Source of the DNA: Streptomyces sp. TLI_171
Lineage (GTDB): Bacteria; Actinomycetota; Actinomycetes; Streptomycetales; Streptomycetaceae
Assembly (NCBI RefSeq): GCF_003610255.1
Contig: NZ_RAPS01000001.1
Span: forward strand, 3,658,001 to 3,722,000
Length of the DNA: 64,000 bases
Direction of reading: 5' to 3'
The notes under the pieces are model-generated. The model was given only the letters and a program-made list of their open reading frames with translations. It was not told the origin of the DNA and did no database searches. Made by a program: the position numbers and the translations under genes. This document shows positions 7,817-18,300 of the stretch, piece by piece. Position 1 is the first letter of the stretch, and each line of letters begins with the position of its first letter.

Positions 7817-8650
7817 ATGGAGAGCACACTGACCGCGCTGGCCGGGCAGATCGCCCAGCTGGCGTCCGTGGACGCCGCCCAGTTGGAGCGGATGCGCCAC
7901 GAAGCCCTGACCGCCCAGGTCCCCTGGAAGGCGGAGTACGGCGCCTACCAGTCCGGGGGCTGGTGGACCACCTCGCTGATGAACGCCTCCGGTGACGCCG
8001 CCGACGTCAGGATCAGCGACTGCGCGGCCCGTCCGACCGAGCTGTTGCAGCGGATGCCCGCCACCGCCGGGTACCTCGCCGACCTCGGGCTGAACTACAT
8101 GTGGGTGCGGCTCGCCCGGCTGGAGGGCAACGCCTTCCTCTGGGAGCACCGCGACTACGACGAGCTCGACCAGGTCGAACGGCACCGGCTGCACATCCCG
8201 CTGCACACCAACAGCTCCGCCTTCCTGGTGACCGGCGGCACCAAGGTGCACATGGCCGGAGGCCGGATCTGGCGGCTCACCCCGACCTACCCGCACGGGG
8301 TGTGCAACCTGCTCGGCCCGGACCGGATCCACCTGATCGCCGACGTCTACGCGGACGAGGCGTACCAGCGGCTGGCCCGGCGGCCCTCGCTCCACCCCGC
8401 GGTCGCCGAAGCGCTGCCCGCCGCCAGCCGGACGGTCCTGGCCGAACGCCTGGAGACCGCCCGCACCATGGCCCGGCTGGGCTACCCCGAGGCGGCCGAG
8501 CGGATGCTGCTGCGGCTCTTCTACACCTACACCCTGCCCGAGGGCACGGCCTACGACCTGATCGCCGAACTACACACCTCCCTAGGCGACTTGGAGGCCG
8601 CGGCTCGCTGGACGGCGGCCAAGACCCGCCTCCTCGCCCTGTCTGCCTGA
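7817..8650 (+). CDS. Aspartyl/asparaginyl beta-hydroxylase-like 2OG-Fe(II) dioxygenase
   Basis: 277 aa. The central region carries the features of the Asp/Asn beta-hydroxylase fold: H111-R-D113 in WEHRDYDE as the first iron ligands, RLHIPLHTN as the following strand, H160 in YPHGVCN as the distal ligand, and R170 in PDRIHLIAD as the likely 2-oxoglutarate contact. The C-terminal 90 residues are helical, possibly TPR-like. The family hydroxylates Asp/Asn-type side chains on small molecules or proteins using Fe(II), O2 and 2-oxoglutarate. It opens a run of tightly packed genes and is followed after 40 bases by the nucleotidyltransferase. The substrate is not evident. Confidence 0.75.
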   Translation: MESTLTALAGQIAQLASVDAAQLERMRHEALTAQVPWKAEYGAYQSGGWWTTSLMNASGDAADVRISDCAARPTELLQRMPATAGYLADLGLNYMWVRLARLEGNAFLWEHRDYDELDQVERHRLHIPLHTNSSAFLVTGGTKVHMAGGRIWRLTPTYPHGVCNLLGPDRIHLIADVYADEAYQRLARRPSLHPAVAEALPAASRTVLAERLETARTMARLGYPEAAERMLLRLFYTYTLPEGTAYDLIAELHTSLGDLEAAARWTAAKTRLLALSA

Positions 8651-8690
8651 CCCGCTGCCGACGCCATCGAAGCTCCGGAAGGAGAAGCAC

Positions 8691-9563
8691 ATGCCCACCC
8701 TGCAACTGGCCGAGATCACCCAGGCCAACCGGCCCGCGCAACTGCCGCTGCTGTCCAAGCTCTCCGACATCCTGGCCGCCTCCCCGGCCGTCACCCACCT
8801 GATGGTGCGCGGCTCCCTGGCCCAGGGCACCGCCGACCGGCTCTCGGACGTCGACTTCGTGGTCGGAGTCCGAGACGGCCAACTCCCCTCCTTCGCCGAG
8901 ACGCTGGACGTGCTGATGTCCGTCGAGGCGGGCGCCCTGCTGCCCGGCTGGCGGGACACGATCGTCGCCGACCTCGGCGGAGTCGGGACGGTCTTCCTCG
9001 TCCCGGACGAGGGCCGGCTCCACCAGATCGACCTGTACCTCGTGCCCGCCTCCCGCGTCCCGTGCCTGCGGGAGACGGTCAGCACGGCCGTCATCCTCGA
9101 CCGCGAGCCCGAGCCGGCGCCCGCGCAGGACATCGCCGTGGCCGAGAGCTACGTGCACGCGTTCCTCGCCCGGCCGCGCACCTGCGGCGAGCTGCTGATC
9201 GAGCACCTGGTCCTGGCCGTGCTCCTGCACAAGCGGATCAAGCGCGGCCAGCGGTTCGTCGCGTACGCCGAGTGGCACCGGCTGCACACCGCGACGAAAG
9301 ACCTGATCAAGGCCGCCCTCGCCCCGGCGTCCAGGTTCTGGGGCTGGTACCAGCTGCGCGAGGAGATCGCCGCGACCCCGATCGGCCGGGCCTGCCTCGG
9401 CGACCTGGACGCGGCGATCAGCGGCCCGGCGATCCCGCTGGCGGCCGACGTCGACGCGGCGGTCGAGCGCGTGCTGGGGCTGGTGGAGCGCGCCTGCCCG
9501 CAGGCCCTCGACGGGCTGCACGACGCCGTCGCCGCGTACCGGACCTACCAGGAGCTGGCGTGA
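8691..9563 (+). CDS. Nucleotidyltransferase (ANT/MNT-like)
   Basis: 290 aa. The polymerase-beta-type nucleotidyltransferase motif is clear: G41-S42 in MVRGSLAQGTADR, then D53-V-D55 in LSDVDF, and a third acid D114 in QIDLYLV. The second half is helical, as in aminoglycoside adenylyltransferases and related enzymes. It would transfer a nucleoside monophosphate to a hydroxyl group on a small molecule or protein. It has a GGAAGGAG ribosome site, and the last codons overlap the next start (GTGA). Position between an oxygenase and a LOG enzyme suggests a biosynthetic or self-protection step rather than simple drug resistance, but this is not shown by sequence. Confidence 0.75.
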   Translation: MPTLQLAEITQANRPAQLPLLSKLSDILAASPAVTHLMVRGSLAQGTADRLSDVDFVVGVRDGQLPSFAETLDVLMSVEAGALLPGWRDTIVADLGGVGTVFLVPDEGRLHQIDLYLVPASRVPCLRETVSTAVILDREPEPAPAQDIAVAESYVHAFLARPRTCGELLIEHLVLAVLLHKRIKRGQRFVAYAEWHRLHTATKDLIKAALAPASRFWGWYQLREEIAATPIGRACLGDLDAAISGPAIPLAADVDAAVERVLGLVERACPQALDGLHDAVAAYRTYQELA

Positions 9564-10159
9564 ACGCACTGCACCTCGCGAGCCCGGCCGCCGTCCGGGC
9601 CCGCAAGGGTCTGACCGCCGTGTTCTTCGGCGGTGTCGTTCCCGCCTCGGCCGAGGAGGAGCTCCTGGCCGAGGCGATCGGCCGGACGCTCGGCGGCGCC
9701 GGGTACCAGCTGCTGCACGGCGGCTACAACGGCCTGATGGAGGCCGCCGCCCGCGGGGCCGCCTCGCAGGGCACCGCTGTCACCGCGGTCACCCTGATCG
9801 GCAAGCACGACGAGTGGGGTGCGTTCAACCCGCACGCCACCATGTCCGTCCACCTGCCCGACCTCGGCGCCCGGCTCAACCACTACCTGGAGAGCGCCGA
9901 CCTGGTCGTCGCGATGGGCGGCGGCGTCGGCACCCTGCACGAGCTGACCGCCGCGCTCTACTACGCCACCACCGTCCGCCCGGTGCCGGTCTGCCTCGCC
10001 GGAGCGGCGGCCCTGCGCCTGCTCGCCTTCCTGCGCGCCGAGAAGTGGCTCTTCGAGACGCCCACCCGGCCGCTCGGCTTCCTGCACACCGCCGAGACCG
10101 CCGAGGGCTTCCGGGCCCTGCTCGGCGCGCTCGACACCAGCCCGATCGGAGGAGCATGA
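9560..10159 (+). CDS. LOG-family nucleoside-monophosphate phosphoribohydrolase-like protein
   Basis: 199 aa. Rossmann-like N-terminus (TAVFFGGVVPASAEE), then GGYNGLMEAAARGA and the LOG-type motif GGGVGTLHEL at residues 120-129 (canonical PGGxGTxxE; the leading Pro is Met here). LOG enzymes hydrolyse cytokinin riboside 5'-monophosphates and related nucleotides, releasing base and ribose 5-phosphate; bacterial relatives take part in specialised nucleoside chemistry. The gene starts at GTG 9560, overlapping the stop of the nucleotidyltransferase, and ends overlapping the phosphoribosyltransferase start. A base-releasing enzyme next to a base-attaching one suggests base exchange on a nucleotide. 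Confidence 0.8.
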   Translation: MNALHLASPAAVRARKGLTAVFFGGVVPASAEEELLAEAIGRTLGGAGYQLLHGGYNGLMEAAARGAASQGTAVTAVTLIGKHDEWGAFNPHATMSVHLPDLGARLNHYLESADLVVAMGGGVGTLHELTAALYYATTVRPVPVCLAGAAALRLLAFLRAEKWLFETPTRPLGFLHTAETAEGFRALLGALDTSPIGGA

Positions 10160-10707
10160 CCACCCGCCGCACCGAGGCCGGCCTCGCCGCCCGGCTCGCC
10201 GAGGCCGCCTGCGTGAGCGCCCCTTTCAAGCTCTCCGACGGCACCCACCTGAGCACCTACTTCGACGAGTTCCGCCTCGCCTCCGACCCGACGCTGCTGC
10301 GCGACACCGCCAGGGCGCTGGCGAATCTCGTACCCACCGACGCCCAGGCTCTGGCCGGCATCGAGCTGGGCGGCATCCCGCTGGTCGTCGCCCTGTCGGC
10401 CGCCACCGGCCTGCCCGCCGTCTTCGTGCGCCGCCTGCCGAAGCTCTACGGCTCGCACCGGCAGATCGAGGGCGCCGACATCACCGGCCTGCGCACCGTC
10501 CTGGTCGACGACGTCGTCCGCTCCGGCAGCCAACTCCTCACCATGGCAAGGACGCTGAGGATGGCCGGGTCACCGGTCACCGACGCGATGTGCGTGCTGG
10601 AGCGTTCGCTCGGCGGCCGGGCGGTGCTGGCCGAACACCGGATCACCCTCCGCTCGCTGCTCACGGAGGAGGAGTTGCCCGTGCGGCACTCCAGCGGTGC
10701 CGCGTGA
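10156..10707 (+). CDS. Orotate phosphoribosyltransferase-like protein
   Basis: 183 aa. PRTase type I fold with the PRPP-binding motif VLVDDVVRSGSQL at residues 115-127 and an upstream GIELGGIPL segment (residues 69-77). The N-terminus (FKLSDGTHLSTYFD) resembles the substrate hood of orotate PRTases. It should attach a nitrogenous base to PRPP. Housekeeping pyrE normally sits in a different context, so this is likely a specialised paralogue. The ATG overlaps the LOG stop by 4 bases (ATGA) and the stop overlaps the HAD start (GTGA). Confidence 0.8.
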   Translation: MTTRRTEAGLAARLAEAACVSAPFKLSDGTHLSTYFDEFRLASDPTLLRDTARALANLVPTDAQALAGIELGGIPLVVALSAATGLPAVFVRRLPKLYGSHRQIEGADITGLRTVLVDDVVRSGSQLLTMARTLRMAGSPVTDAMCVLERSLGGRAVLAEHRITLRSLLTEEELPVRHSSGAA

Positions 10708-11372
10708 GCCGCGCCGTCCTCTTCGACCTCGACGGCGTGCTGCTGGACAGCCAAGACACCCACCTCGCCACGCTGGCCGGATACGCGATGACGATGCTGG
10801 GGCGGCGGGTCACCACCGCCGACCTACCTGCCGGTGCGCACCTCGCCCCGCGCGATGGGGTGCTGGCGGCCCTCGGCCTCGACGGGCCGCTCCACGAGGA
10901 AGCCTGGGACGCGGCCACCGCCACCGCCGGCCTGCGCGCCGAGCCCTTCCCGTTCACCATCGGGACACTCACCGAGCTGCGCGCCTCCGGTGTGGCCACC
11001 GGGCTCGTCACCCTGCGCAGCCGCCGCCGGGCCGACTGGCTGCTCCCGCCCCACCTGCTCGCCTTGCTCGGCACGGTCGTCTGCTTCGAGGACGCCCCGC
11101 CCAAGCCCGCGCCCGACGGGCTGCTGCTCGCGCTCGACCGGCTCGGCGTCGACCCGCAGGAGGCCGTGTTCGTGGGCGACACGGTGCTCGACGTCCGTGC
11201 CACCCGGGCCGCGGGCGTCCGGGCCGTCGGTGTCGGCTGGGGCTACACCGAGCCCGAAGCCCTGGCCAGGGCGGGCGCCGAGGTGGTGATTCACCAGCCC
11301 GGCGGACTCGCCTCCGCACTGCTCCTCCTGACGGGCGACCGGCAGCCGAACGACTACGCCAAGCGATCTTGA
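10704..11372 (+). CDS. HAD-superfamily phosphatase
   Basis: 222 aa. Motif I is FDLDGVLLD (nucleophile D8, acid D10), Thr/Ser motif II lies in GLVTLRS, the Lys motif in PPKPAPD, and the acidic motif IV is FVGDTVLDV. It has a phosphoglycolate/beta-phosphoglucomutase-type layout with a small helical cap. It probably dephosphorylates a nucleotide or sugar phosphate made by the upstream enzymes. GTG start coupled to the PRTase stop. It is the last gene of the overlapping block; a hairpin and a 227-base gap follow before the alanyl-tRNA synthetase gene. Confidence 0.8.
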   Translation: MSRAVLFDLDGVLLDSQDTHLATLAGYAMTMLGRRVTTADLPAGAHLAPRDGVLAALGLDGPLHEEAWDAATATAGLRAEPFPFTIGTLTELRASGVATGLVTLRSRRRADWLLPPHLLALLGTVVCFEDAPPKPAPDGLLLALDRLGVDPQEAVFVGDTVLDVRATRAAGVRAVGVGWGYTEPEALARAGAEVVIHQPGGLASALLLLTGDRQPNDYAKRS

Positions 11373-11391
11373 CGCCGGACCCGCTACTGTT

Positions 11392-11440
11392 GGTGGCGCA
11401 GTCGCAGCGGACCGTTGCGTCCGGTCGCGGCTGCGCCACC
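11392..11440 (+). promoter_or_regulatory. Long two-part hairpin in front of alaS-like gene
   Basis: A 14-bp outer stem (11392-11405 with 11427-11440, one G-T pair) encloses a 5-bp inner stem CGGAC/GTCCG with loop CGTTGC. It lies just past the HAD gene and 160 bases before the synthetase start. It has no T-tract. It could terminate the upstream operon or be part of a structured leader. I looked for a T-box consensus (AGGGTGGnACCGCG) and did not find one. Confidence 0.55.
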
Positions 11441-11599
11441 TCAGAGCGATGGTCTGGAGTCATGGTCTACACCGTGGGGGCGCGAGCTATCTGCGCCGAG
11501 CTGGAGAACTGAGAACCACTCAGTCCTCGTTCTCGGCCCGGCTCGGCGTGTGAACACCCCCCCACCTCTCCCACGACTTCCCGTGAGGGCCATACCACC

Positions 11600-14254
<2,655 letters not shown>

Positions 14255-14274
14255 CTCTGCGTCCTCGCTGCCGG

Positions 14275-14303
14275 GCGGCGGCCCCTCCTGGAGGGGCCGC
14301 CGC
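14275..14303. terminator. Hairpin terminator between alaS-like gene and GNAT gene
   Basis: A 13-bp stem (14275-14287 with 14291-14303) and a CTG loop lie between the two convergent genes. Confidence 0.8.
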
Positions 14304-14312
14304 TCGCAGCTC

Positions 14313-14948
14313 TCAGCGGCTCTTCTCGGCCCCGGCCAAGTCCTTCTGGAGAACCACGCTCTCGTAGTTGGTCACGTCCCACCGCCACGTCCCGACCGGC
14401 CTGTACCCCCGTCGGCGATACCACTCCACCAACTCGACTGCCTCGGCAGACGTGTCGATGACTACTTCGGTCCCGCCGAGGTCAGCGATGCGCTCCTCCG
14501 CCAAGGCCAACAGGCGCTGCCCAAGACCGGTTCCGCGATACGCGGGATCTACGGCCAGTTGCCAGAACGAGCCAGCGCTTGCCGGGGCCGGATATCCCCC
14601 AGGCACTGCGTATGGGGCCGTCACCGTCACCGAACCCACCAGTGTCGTACCTTGAAAAGCGAGCCAGCACTCTCCCCTGCTGGATCGACTCGCGGTGTCC
14701 TCCACGGACTGGTACGACGCGAAGAATATTCGCCCAGCCTCAGCATGCTCGGCATAAGCACGGTGCAACAGCCTTGTCAGCCCCTGGAACGAGTCCGATC
14801 CGGCGAAGCGTCGCATTGTCACAGGGCGCGTGGGACCGGTCGGCGGGAGGGGCTCAGGAGGTAGCGGTGGCACAGGTACAAGTTTGATCCGACGGCAGCC
14901 AACCGGCCCGCTGAGGGACAGCGCTCTCACACAGGTAACCCCTTGCAC
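14313..14948 (-). CDS. GNAT-family N-acetyltransferase
   Basis: Acetyl-CoA-dependent acetyltransferase fold: FWQLAVDPAYRGTGLGQRLLALAEE contains the Q/R-x-x-G-x-G/A acetyl-CoA motif, followed by ADLGGTEVVIDTSAEAVELVEWYRRRGY and a C-terminal strand. Substrate unknown. The fold begins near MRRFAGSDSF, whose ATG is at 14816 (167-aa product); the frame extends to a start at 14948 through a Pro-rich stretch. Neither has a clear ribosome site, so the true start is unsettled. It faces the synthetase gene and is separated from it by a hairpin, so it is not part of that operon. Confidence 0.75.
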   Translation of the reverse strand: MQGVTCVRALSLSGPVGCRRIKLVPVPPLPPEPLPPTGPTRPVTMRRFAGSDSFQGLTRLLHRAYAEHAEAGRIFFASYQSVEDTASRSSRGECWLAFQGTTLVGSVTVTAPYAVPGGYPAPASAGSFWQLAVDPAYRGTGLGQRLLALAEERIADLGGTEVVIDTSAEAVELVEWYRRRGYRPVGTWRWDVTNYESVVLQKDLAGAEKSR

Positions 14949-15381
14949 CTGTAGCCCGAGTGCGCGTTGCGCAATGGGCTCTCCAGGACCCGCCGCGTCC
15001 CCGCCACAGAGCGGCAGGCCGCGCTGTGGGTGGCCTGGCCCTCACCGAGTTCGTGCCGTACGGCCTGTTCGAGCCAGTACAGGCGTACCTCGAAGCCGAG
15101 ATCCAGTCGGAGCTCTGAGGAGCCTCGAGCGGGCAATCTTCAGATCACGAGGACAAACCGAGCATTACCCGAACCAACAGATCCGCATTTGCCCCGGCAA
15201 GAATTAGTTCAAGCGTTCGACATGAGACTGGCGGCCAGCGAAAGAGATGAGAGCGGCCCGCACTACCTCTCGGTTTGATCATGGCTGGATCCATCTGCCG
15301 GCAACATGCCTGGTTTGCTCTACCGCCAACTTCCACAGATCCTGAAAGGCTTTCCGCAGGCGACAGTTGGAGGGGTAAGCC
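14949..15381. other. Gap with lower-GC promoter region and a small coding-like relic
   Basis: No supported gene. The part just before 15118 reads as a protein-like tail (GLALTEFVPYGLFEPVQAYL, continuing to a stop at 15116-15118) without a start or homology I recognise, perhaps the end of a deleted gene. From about 15130 to 15360 GC content is visibly lower than the surroundings, as expected for a promoter region of the rightward defence-like operon. I cannot assign -35/-10 boxes with confidence. Confidence 0.4.
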
Positions 15382-18300
15382 TTGAAGCAGCCAGTGCTGC
15401 GTGCGGATGATCCGCAGGTTGTGAGGCACACACGTGACCTCGTCGAGTTCCTACGGGAATTCGTGCGCAGTTCCTACAAGCCGGTGCGCGACTGTTCGAA
15501 GTACAAGCAAGTGCTCTGGCTCGCCGAATGCCCCGACGAGGTCATTCCCGCGAAGCCGGCAGCCAGTGGGGTGCTCTTCAAGGTCAAGCACTATCCGGTA
15601 CGACCTGCGCCGACGATTCCCGACGTATTGCAGGGCTGGATCGAGCCGCAGGACGTGGCCTCCGCAGCAACCGGCGACCCGCTTCTGGCTGAGATCGGAC
15701 CCGGCCGCGGCTACGCGGAGGACGAGGATGGCAACACCTACGAGATCGACGAGATCGCCAGGGAAGACGCCTTGGACGTGCTGAACGCCTACGGCCGCTG
15801 GCTTCCGGAGTGGAGGCGTTGGGCGCAGCGCGAGCAGGCGGAAGAGCCGTATCGGCAGCTGCACCGGCGCCTCTACCGCATGGCGACCCAGATCCAGCAG
15901 GAGGGAGAGGCCTTCGAGGCAGTCCTGAGTACCGGGCTGTTGGCCTTGGACCGGGGGAGCAAGAGGGAACGGGTGTACAGGCACGTCCTGACGGTCCCCT
16001 TGATGCTGGCTGTGGACCCGGTGAAGCTTCACATCACCGTCTCGCTGTCGGACGGGGACAGCCCGAGGCTGGAGGACGGGGACTTCCTGGACGAGGCCCA
16101 CGGCTATACGGCGCAGTTGCTGAACGCGCTGCGGTCCCAGGTCGAGGAGGACACCTTCCACCCCCTGTCCACGGATGCCCTGGACGTGTTGCGTTCTTGG
16201 TGCGAGCGGGCTTTCGGCATGGAGCACGCGGCTCGCTTCGACGATTCCTGGAGCCGCCCGGACGAGACCTCCCCCGCCGAACCCCGCGTCTCGTTCACGC
16301 CGGCGATCGTTCTGCGCGAGCGCGGCCAGGGGGCGCTGGTCACGTTCTATGACGGCATCGCTCGCCGCTTGGCTCAACCGGGCACCGTGAGCCCTCTCGG
16401 GCTCGCACAGTTGCTGTTCCAGATCGAGCCCGAGCAAAGAACGGGCTGGGCGGCTGGAGGGGCGGGAGGTTTCGAGGCCGCGCTCGGACCGGATCCGTTG
16501 TTCCCGCTCCCGGTCAACCGAGCGCAGCGCGAAGTGCTGAGCCGGTTGCAGAAGGACACTGGGGTCGTGGTCCAAGGACCGCCGGGAACCGGCAAGACCC
16601 ACACCATCGCCAACCTGATCTCGGCACTTCTGGCCGACGGCAAGCGGGTCCTGGTGACCAGCGAGAAGGCACAGGCACTGAAGGTCCTGCGCGACAAGAT
16701 CCCGCAGAAGCTGCGCCAGCTCTGTGTACTGCAGGGGGATTTCAGGTACGAGGGCGGGGACGAACTCGGACAGTCCGTCCGGTCCCTGTCCCACCTCAGT
16801 GCTTCGGTGACGACCGATCAGCTCGCCGAGCGTATCGAGGGACACCAGCAGGACAGGTCTGACCTGGAGAAGCTGCAGGCCGAACTACGCGCGGACCTGC
16901 GTGATCTGCGGGAGGCCGAGTGGGTCGAGCACCCCGAGTCCGCAGTGGCACCGGGATACTCCGGACGGCTCGCAGGGATCGTCGAGCTGGTCTCCGGACG
17001 GGCTGCGTCCTACGGGTGGCTTCCCGAACTGCCAGCAGCCGCGTCTGCTCATCCGCCCATCACGGCCGAAGACGCCCAGCGTCTCCTCGGCCTCGTGGAA
17101 CGTCACGGGTTCGAGGTGCTCACTTCGCGCGCCTTCCTGTGCCCTGCCCCTGAATCCCTGCCCGCTCCGGCTCGGTTCGAGGAACTCGTACGAAGTCTGC
17201 AAGCCGCTCTGGAGGTATCGGGCGGCGCGCACTCGGAAGCGTCGCTGACGATGGCGGACCGAGGAGAGGAGCTGATCGACACCGTCATCGGGCTCCTCGA
17301 CACCGCCGAGCGGGCGCTCCAGCAGGAGGGACTGCCAGCAGATCCGGCGATGTGGCAGCAGGACCACTGGGAGACCACTGCGCTGGTCGACGGCATGGCT
17401 GACAAGCGTCAGCAGCTGTGGGAAGGGGTGCGCCGCCACTCCGCCCGCGCCATGGAGGTACGTGACCAACTCCTCGGCATGCCTCTGATGGAGGTCGTAC
17501 TGCCGCAGGTGTCGCAGACCGAGGAACCGCACCAGCGGGCGGCTGCCCGCGAGTTCGCGCAGTACCTCAGGACGAACGGCCAGCCGGGCAGGTGGGCGCT
17601 GAAGAAGCCCTTCCACAAGCAGGCTCGTCCCCTGCTGGAGAACTGCCGCGTCGACGGCCGCGTCCCGCGGACGGCCGAAGAGGTGGAGGCCGTGGTCGTG
17701 CACCTCGATCTGCGGGAGTGCGCGCGACAGCTCCAGGAGCGCTGGAAGGCGTTCTCCGCTCCGAAGGCCGAAGGCAACTCCGAGGCGGTCCTGTCCGAGT
17801 TGTTGGACCGCTACACGCTGTTGCAGGCAGTTGACTCGTTCACCGGGGCGGCACGTGCCGTGCACGACGCTCTGGTGAAGGCAGGGGTGAAGGGGCTCAT
17901 GGTGCGGTCCCCGGAGCAGTGGAACGAGGTACGCCACACGGCCGAGCACGCGCAGCTGGTGCTGTCAGCCAGGCTGGCGGAACGTGAACTCGCTTCCTTG
18001 ATCGAGTCGCTTCCCAACCCGAGCGGTGCCGATGTACCCGAGTTGGCCGAAGTTCACCGCGCTGCGTCGAACCGTGACGCAACCGCGTACGCCCGGGCGG
18101 TCGACGCCGTGGGAGCTGCCTATCTGCGGGAAGCCGACCGCAGGCAGGCGTACGAGCTGCTCACGCAGTTGCAGGAGGGGCTGCCCGAACTCGGGCGCGC
18201 GTTCGCCGCGTCGCCCACCGACCCGCAGTGGCAAGGCCGGTTCGCCACGCTTCAACAGGCGTGGTCCTGGCAGCTGGCGAAGCGCTTCATGGACCGCATG

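Noticed and set aside
10590..10703. Upstream extension of the HAD phosphatase frame
   Set aside because: It overlaps the phosphoribosyltransferase; the coupled GTG at 10704 gives the standard HAD N-terminus.
11373..11599. T-box riboswitch before the alaS-like gene
   Set aside because: The conserved antiterminator bulge sequence and specifier-loop pattern were not found.
15041..15118. Protein-like tail ending in a stop at 15116-15118
   Set aside because: Too short, no start and no recognisable family; noted as a relic in the gap entry.
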